Shown here: one piece after another, positions 60,139-64,000 of the stretch
How positions within the stretch are numbered: the stretch's first letter is position 1
Layout of the letters: every line of letters starts with the position of its first letter
DNA from: Bacillus testis
GTDB taxonomy: Bacteria; Bacillota; Bacilli; Bacillales; DSM-1321
Assembly (NCBI RefSeq): GCF_001243895.1
Contig: NZ_LN851186.1
Span: 3,000-66,999 of the forward strand
Direction of reading: 5' to 3'
DNA: 64,000 nucleotides
Made by a program: the position numbers and the translations under genes
Notes under the pieces: model-generated
Seen by the model: the letters and a program-made list of their open reading frames with translations, nothing else
The model's database searches: none
What the model was told of the DNA's origin: nothing

Positions 60139-61863
60139 TTAAATCGCCGTGCCGGCTTTGTCTCCTGTGAGTTTTTGGGAAATGAACAGAACAACAATGA
60201 TGAGCACCACTTGCAGCACGCCATAGGCACAGGCGGTTCCGAATTGGTTGGCGTACATCTTTTGGAAAATCGCCACGGACAACGGCATCGTAGAGGTGCT
60301 GTAAATAAGAATCGACGCTACAAATTCACCGATTCCTTCTACAAAAGCCAATAAGGTTCCGGCCAGGATGCCTGTCAGCGCCAATGGGAAAACGATTCTC
60401 CGGAATGTATACCACCAAGAAGCTCCTAAACTTCTCGCCGCTTCTTCCACTGAATGGTCCATTTGGATCAACGATGCTGAGGTCGAACGGAAAATGAGCG
60501 GCAAATGCCTAATGAAATAAGCAAGCGGAAGAATCCAGAAAGTCCCGATCAGCACTTGATTGAAACTGAATATAGAAGGCTCACTGAACGCAGCGATTAA
60601 ATTAACTGCTACCACAGTTCCCGGCAAGGCCCATGGAATCATGATCAGGATATCCATCACCATCTTGCCCTTGAATTTGGTCCGTACAATAGCATATGCA
60701 GCCGCAACGCCAAAAAGTATATTTCCGACCGTCGCGACAAAACTCATCTGCAGACTGTTCCATATAGGCCGCCATGTCCGTTCATCCGTAAATAGGGCGA
60801 TATAATGATCGAATGTATAAGTAGGAGGTAAGACTTGCGTTCGCCAATCCCCGTCCACTGAAAAGGAAACCAGGACCAACACAAGAATTGGCAGAAGCAA
60901 AATCACGACGCCAATCACGGAAAGGACCATACTCAAATACTTAATGGCAGGCCTTCTGATTTCTGTCCTATGAATGGCGATCCCTTTGCTCTGGTTCTGG
61001 AAATTCCGCCTTGTCTGGTACCATCTCATGATAATTAAAAAAGAGATGGAAACAATGGATAGAACGGTAGACTGAGTGGCGGCCATATCCAGATTTCCGT
61101 TTGTACGCGACAGATAAATCTGCATCGTCATGGTCCGCTCAACGCCAAAAATAAGCGGCGCTGTATAGGAAGCCATGGAGATCATGAAGACTAACAGAGC
61201 TGCGGCAATCATCGAAGGCGTCAGCATAGGCAATATGATTTTCCGCCAGATCCTGATTCTTCCGGCGCCTAAACTGGTTGCCGCCTCTTCCAGGGAAGGG
61301 TCAAGACCTTTGATGGCGGCAGAAGCGGTTAGATAAAAATAGGTGTACATCGTAAAGGTATGTACGACAATCACACCAACCAAACCATCCAGTGCAAATG
61401 GTACCTTTTCCAAATGGAATAGTGACTGTATAGCCCGGGGGATTATGCCGCTTTCACTATAAAGAAACGTAAACGATAACACCCCGATCAGCGGCGGCAG
61501 GGCCATAGGGACTAAGACTAGTACAGATAACAACTTTCTGCCCGGAAAGTCATACCGTTCTAACAAAAAAGCCATCGTAACACCGACAATGGCACAGGTC
61601 AGAACGCTCAACAAGGATATATAGACACTAGTCCATAAAGACTCCAGGTTAGCTATATTTTCTGTGCTGAAAAATTGACGATAATTAGCAAAGGACGTCG
61701 CCTGGCCATCGCTCATACTCTGCATGAACGTCTGATAAAAAGGATATATCACATACCCGAAAAGAATGAAGAACAAAGGGGCAATTAAGAGATAGATAAA
61801 ATAAGAGGAAGAACTCAGTTTAGAGAATCTTCCTTCTTTTTCGGCAACCTTTTGCGTCTGCAT
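60139..61863 (-). CDS. Fused ABC permease (Fe3+/polyamine/phosphonate type)
   Basis: The 574-residue membrane protein joins two six-helix permease domains. The EAA loops are EEAATSLGAGRIRIWRKIILP (about 190) and EEAARSLGASWWYTFRRIVFP (about 480), so one chain forms the whole pore, as in FbpB-type importers. AAGAAGGTG precedes the ATG. It lies 102 nt after the ATPase gene in the same operon. The substrate is not evident. Confidence 0.9.
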   Translation of the reverse strand: MQTQKVAEKEGRFSKLSSSSYFIYLLIAPLFFILFGYVIYPFYQTFMQSMSDGQATSFANYRQFFSTENIANLESLWTSVYISLLSVLTCAIVGVTMAFLLERYDFPGRKLLSVLVLVPMALPPLIGVLSFTFLYSESGIIPRAIQSLFHLEKVPFALDGLVGVIVVHTFTMYTYFYLTASAAIKGLDPSLEEAATSLGAGRIRIWRKIILPMLTPSMIAAALLVFMISMASYTAPLIFGVERTMTMQIYLSRTNGNLDMAATQSTVLSIVSISFLIIMRWYQTRRNFQNQSKGIAIHRTEIRRPAIKYLSMVLSVIGVVILLLPILVLVLVSFSVDGDWRTQVLPPTYTFDHYIALFTDERTWRPIWNSLQMSFVATVGNILFGVAAAYAIVRTKFKGKMVMDILIMIPWALPGTVVAVNLIAAFSEPSIFSFNQVLIGTFWILPLAYFIRHLPLIFRSTSASLIQMDHSVEEAARSLGASWWYTFRRIVFPLALTGILAGTLLAFVEGIGEFVASILIYSTSTMPLSVAIFQKMYANQFGTACAYGVLQVVLIIVVLFISQKLTGDKAGTAI

Positions 61864-61965
61864 AATTGAACACCTTCTTATCTATTGATAAATTTTGGAA
61901 GTAGTCGTTTTCATTCATCTTACGCCGATCATTACCTTCGTTCTTACTATTTGGAAACTTAACGT

Positions 61966-63036
61966 TTAGAAAGGGATAAAATAAATGGATTCCTCCGGAA
62001 AACGCAAAGAAATGCGGTCTCCTCTTTTGAAGGTTTGGCCTCCTTTATTAATAACAAGGACCTTCACTAACTGATTCCCCATTTTCACGACGTAATGGAT
62101 GGACATCCCGGTGAATTCAACCAAATAAACTTCTCCTTCTACCGCATCATGGCCATCACTCTCTATGATTGCTTCGGGTCTGATTGAAAGACGGACCGTG
62201 TCGCCATTTTTGGCATCAATATGCGTGGCCGTGTGATTCAGGTCCCCCCGCAAGATAAAGTGGTCGCCGCATTTAACGGCAACAGTGGAGCCTTGCCGTT
62301 CCACAATCTTCCCTTCCAGGATATTGGATTCCCCTATAAAAGAAGCCACGAAGTGATTCACAGGTTTATTATAGATGTCTGACGGAGTGCCAACCTGCTG
62401 GACAACCCCCTCGTTCATAACCATAATCCGGTCTGACATGGACATCGCTTCCGTTTGGTCATGCGTCACATAAATGGTAGTCACACCAAGTTCCAGCTGC
62501 AGCCGTTTGATTTCCAGCCTGGTTTCTTCCCGAAGCTTGGCATCCAGATTTGATAGAGGCTCATCCAACAGCAGAATGTCCGGTTCGATGACCAATGCCC
62601 TGGCCAATGCAACCCTTTGCTGCTGGCCCCCGGATAATTCATTGATTTTCCTGTTTCCATACCCATCCAGGTGAACGAGCTTTTGTGCTTTTTCCACCTT
62701 TTCTTTGATGGTTTGTCTCGGGTACTTTCTCACCTCTAAACCGAAGGCGATGTTCTCAAAAACTGTCATATGGGGAAACAGGGCATAGTTCTGGAAGACC
62801 ATCCCGATGTTCCGCTTATTCGGTTGTAAATGGGTTACCTTTCGATTATCGAAAAAAATCTCTCCTTTTGTCGGATAATAAAAACCGGCAATCATACGGA
62901 GCGTTGTCGTCTTGCCGCAGCCGCTTGGACCAAGGAACGTAAAGAATTCCCCCGGCCGTATGGCTATATCCACCTCTTCCACACCTCTCGCCGCACCAAA
63001 TGTCTTGGTAACGTGATCCAATGTGACACTTTTCAT
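61966..63036 (-). CDS. ABC transporter ATPase (PotA/FbpC type)
   Basis: The 356-residue ATPase has Walker A GPSGCGKTTTLR (about 36), Q-loop MVFQNYALFPHM, signature LSGGQQQRVALARAL, Walker B DILLLDEPLSNLDA and switch His YVTHDQTEA. A C-terminal TOBE-2 regulatory domain (IRPEAIIESDG) follows. It powers the adjacent fused permease. The ATG at 63036 after GGGGTGG is preferred over the GTG at 63045. Confidence 0.92.
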   Translation of the reverse strand: MKSVTLDHVTKTFGAARGVEEVDIAIRPGEFFTFLGPSGCGKTTTLRMIAGFYYPTKGEIFFDNRKVTHLQPNKRNIGMVFQNYALFPHMTVFENIAFGLEVRKYPRQTIKEKVEKAQKLVHLDGYGNRKINELSGGQQQRVALARALVIEPDILLLDEPLSNLDAKLREETRLEIKRLQLELGVTTIYVTHDQTEAMSMSDRIMVMNEGVVQQVGTPSDIYNKPVNHFVASFIGESNILEGKIVERQGSTVAVKCGDHFILRGDLNHTATHIDAKNGDTVRLSIRPEAIIESDGHDAVEGEVYLVEFTGMSIHYVVKMGNQLVKVLVINKGGQTFKRGDRISLRFPEESIYFIPF

Positions 63037-63180
63037 CCATACCACCCCATTTTTATCTTTCAGCCTTATGGTTGCTTTTACGAACTAGGCTTTCTATATG
63101 TAAGTAGTCAGCATGAGTAAAGTTTGCTCTAGGCTGTCCGCTTTTATCGCAGGGGTCTCCCTTGGACAAGCCAGGCTTTT

Positions 63181-63222
63181 AAAGCCGGGGGATGCAGCCG
63201 ACACGCATCCCCCGAAGGGCTT
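63181..63222 (-). other. Intercistronic hairpin after the binding-protein gene
   Basis: Perfect 10 bp CGGGGGATGC/GCATCCCCCG stem (63186-63214), extended by AAGCC/GGCTT with a bulge; no long T run. Similar placement to the hairpin at 32448-32493 in the other ABC operon, suggesting differential expression. Confidence 0.7.
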
Positions 63223-63223
63223 C

Positions 63224-64000
63224 CTATTTTTTGCCTTTGATTTTTTGGTCCCAGTGCTGCATCCACTCAGCTTCTTTTTCAGCCATGACTTTCCAATCGA
63301 TATCCAAAGGCTTCAGGTCCAATTCTTTATACCAGTCCGGCATCTTGGAAGGATCGACATCAGACCGTGTAGAGATTTGGTATAAATCGTCAGCCAATTT
63401 TTCGCGTGTTTTTAAATCGAACAAAAATTCATAGAACAGCTTAGCGTTTTTCTCGTTCTTGGCATTTTTCACGATTCCGACGGCATCTACCAGGATAGGC
63501 GCTCCGCTCTTCGGATAGACATAGTCGAAAGGCTGATTATGTTCGTTCTTCTGCAGCAGGATGTCCTGTAGATTCCAAAGTGAGATAAGGCCTTCTTGTC
63601 TTGTTATTTTCAAATAAAGATTGGTGGGATCTTGGGCGTAATCTTTGGTGTTCTTTTCCAGCTTCTTCAGCCAGTCATAGCCTTTCTCGGGAGTGTCGGC
63701 ACCCTGCCGGTAAATCATAGAGGAATAAATGGTTCTCATCGTTCCCGAAGCCATGACACCGCGGATGATGATCTTATCTTTCCATTTGGAATCAAGCAGT
63801 TCATCCCAATCCTGCGGCGCTTCCTCTTTTTTCAATTTGTCGCTGTTGTACATAATCACTTCAGGCAACAGCATCTCTCCGTACCAGCGATTATCCTTGT
63901 CTTTATATTCCGGTTTGATCTGGCCATCAAAGCTCGGCTTATAGGATGCCAATAAATCTTCATCGGCAGCTGTCATCAGCGCCGATTGGGTGCCTCCCCA
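63224..64000 (-). CDS. Solute-binding protein of the Fe3+/polyamine-type importer (partial)
   Basis: The 258 C-terminal residues are in the window; the N terminus lies beyond the right edge (frame open to 64000, starting WGGTQSALMTAADEDLLA). Family-1/6 features: YGEMLLPEVIMYNSDKLKKE, SKWKDKIIIRGVMASGTMRT (ligand-binding strand), GAPILVDAVGIVKNAKN and a C-terminal helix WMQHWDQKIKGKK. It is the first gene seen of the transporter operon. Confidence 0.85.
   Translation of the reverse strand, partial: WGGTQSALMTAADEDLLASYKPSFDGQIKPEYKDKDNRWYGEMLLPEVIMYNSDKLKKEEAPQDWDELLDSKWKDKIIIRGVMASGTMRTIYSSMIYRQGADTPEKGYDWLKKLEKNTKDYAQDPTNLYLKITRQEGLISLWNLQDILLQKNEHNQPFDYVYPKSGAPILVDAVGIVKNAKNEKNAKLFYEFLFDLKTREKLADDLYQISTRSDVDPSKMPDWYKELDLKPLDIDWKVMAEKEAEWMQHWDQKIKGKK

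Overview
The window is chromosomal DNA of an endospore-forming Bacillaceae. Evidence is the sporulation and germination genes rsfA, cwlJ and gerQ, sigma-B and putative sigma-F/E type promoters, strong AGGAGG ribosome sites with frequent GTG/TTG starts, and a gene order from ywgA/ywfO through lipL, pta, hemQ, cwlJ, gerQ, ywdK, ung, pdxK, yojF and bshB2 that recalls the ywf/ywd region of Bacillus subtilis. I do not name a genus.

Layout. 1-460: tandem copies of a ~149 bp structured repeat. 0.46-13.4 kb: conserved core genes (nucleotide metabolism, lipoylation, acetate, coproheme decarboxylation, germination, uracil repair, pyridoxal/HMP kinase, bacillithiol). 13.5-26.2 kb: sugar dehydrogenase lipoprotein, HAD phosphatase, aldo/keto reductase, YjiH and YitT membrane proteins, a frameshifted DUF6176 gene, a twin P-loop ATPase, a GsiB-type stress protein, ybaK-topB and an ABC-F protein. 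26.2-28.4 kb: more repeat copies, one split by an IS3-family element (IS150-like, -1 frameshift orfAB, 3 bp target duplication). 28.5-36.1 kb: MhqR-like MarR regulator with operator, CBS protein, a LacI-regulated sugar ABC transporter, an unusual HEPN-like/CBS protein, and 6-phosphogluconolactonase. 36.2-41.5 kb: a methyltransferase and the lia cell-envelope stress operon (liaI-like, liaH, liaF, liaS, liaR) with a LiaR-type operator; two complete repeat copies and a partial one sit inside this operon. 42.0-42.4 kb: a type I toxin-antitoxin-like locus whose (frameshifted) holin-like toxin has a perfect LexA/DinR box at its promoter. 42.6-49.9 kb: phosphatase, purU, degV, a GlnRS gene (unexpected in Bacillaceae) and a large secreted PIG-L deacetylase. 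50.2-57.5 kb: an AT-rich accessory island (two GNATs, a nuclease lipoprotein, a CPBP protease, IS110 and IS3 elements, a decayed cold-shock gene). 57.6-64 kb: an operon of an Fe3+/polyamine-type ABC transporter, an argininosuccinate-lyase-superfamily enzyme and a BadF/GlcNAc-kinase-type kinase, running off the right edge.

The most novel items are: the repeat family, whose stems show compensatory base changes between copies; the SOS-box-controlled toxin locus with its antisense RNA; the lyase/kinase/transporter operon of unknown substrate; and a compact cloverleaf-like palindrome cluster inside the second IS3-type element. Starts were moved from the longest ORF to the best ribosome-site match wherever the sequence supported it.
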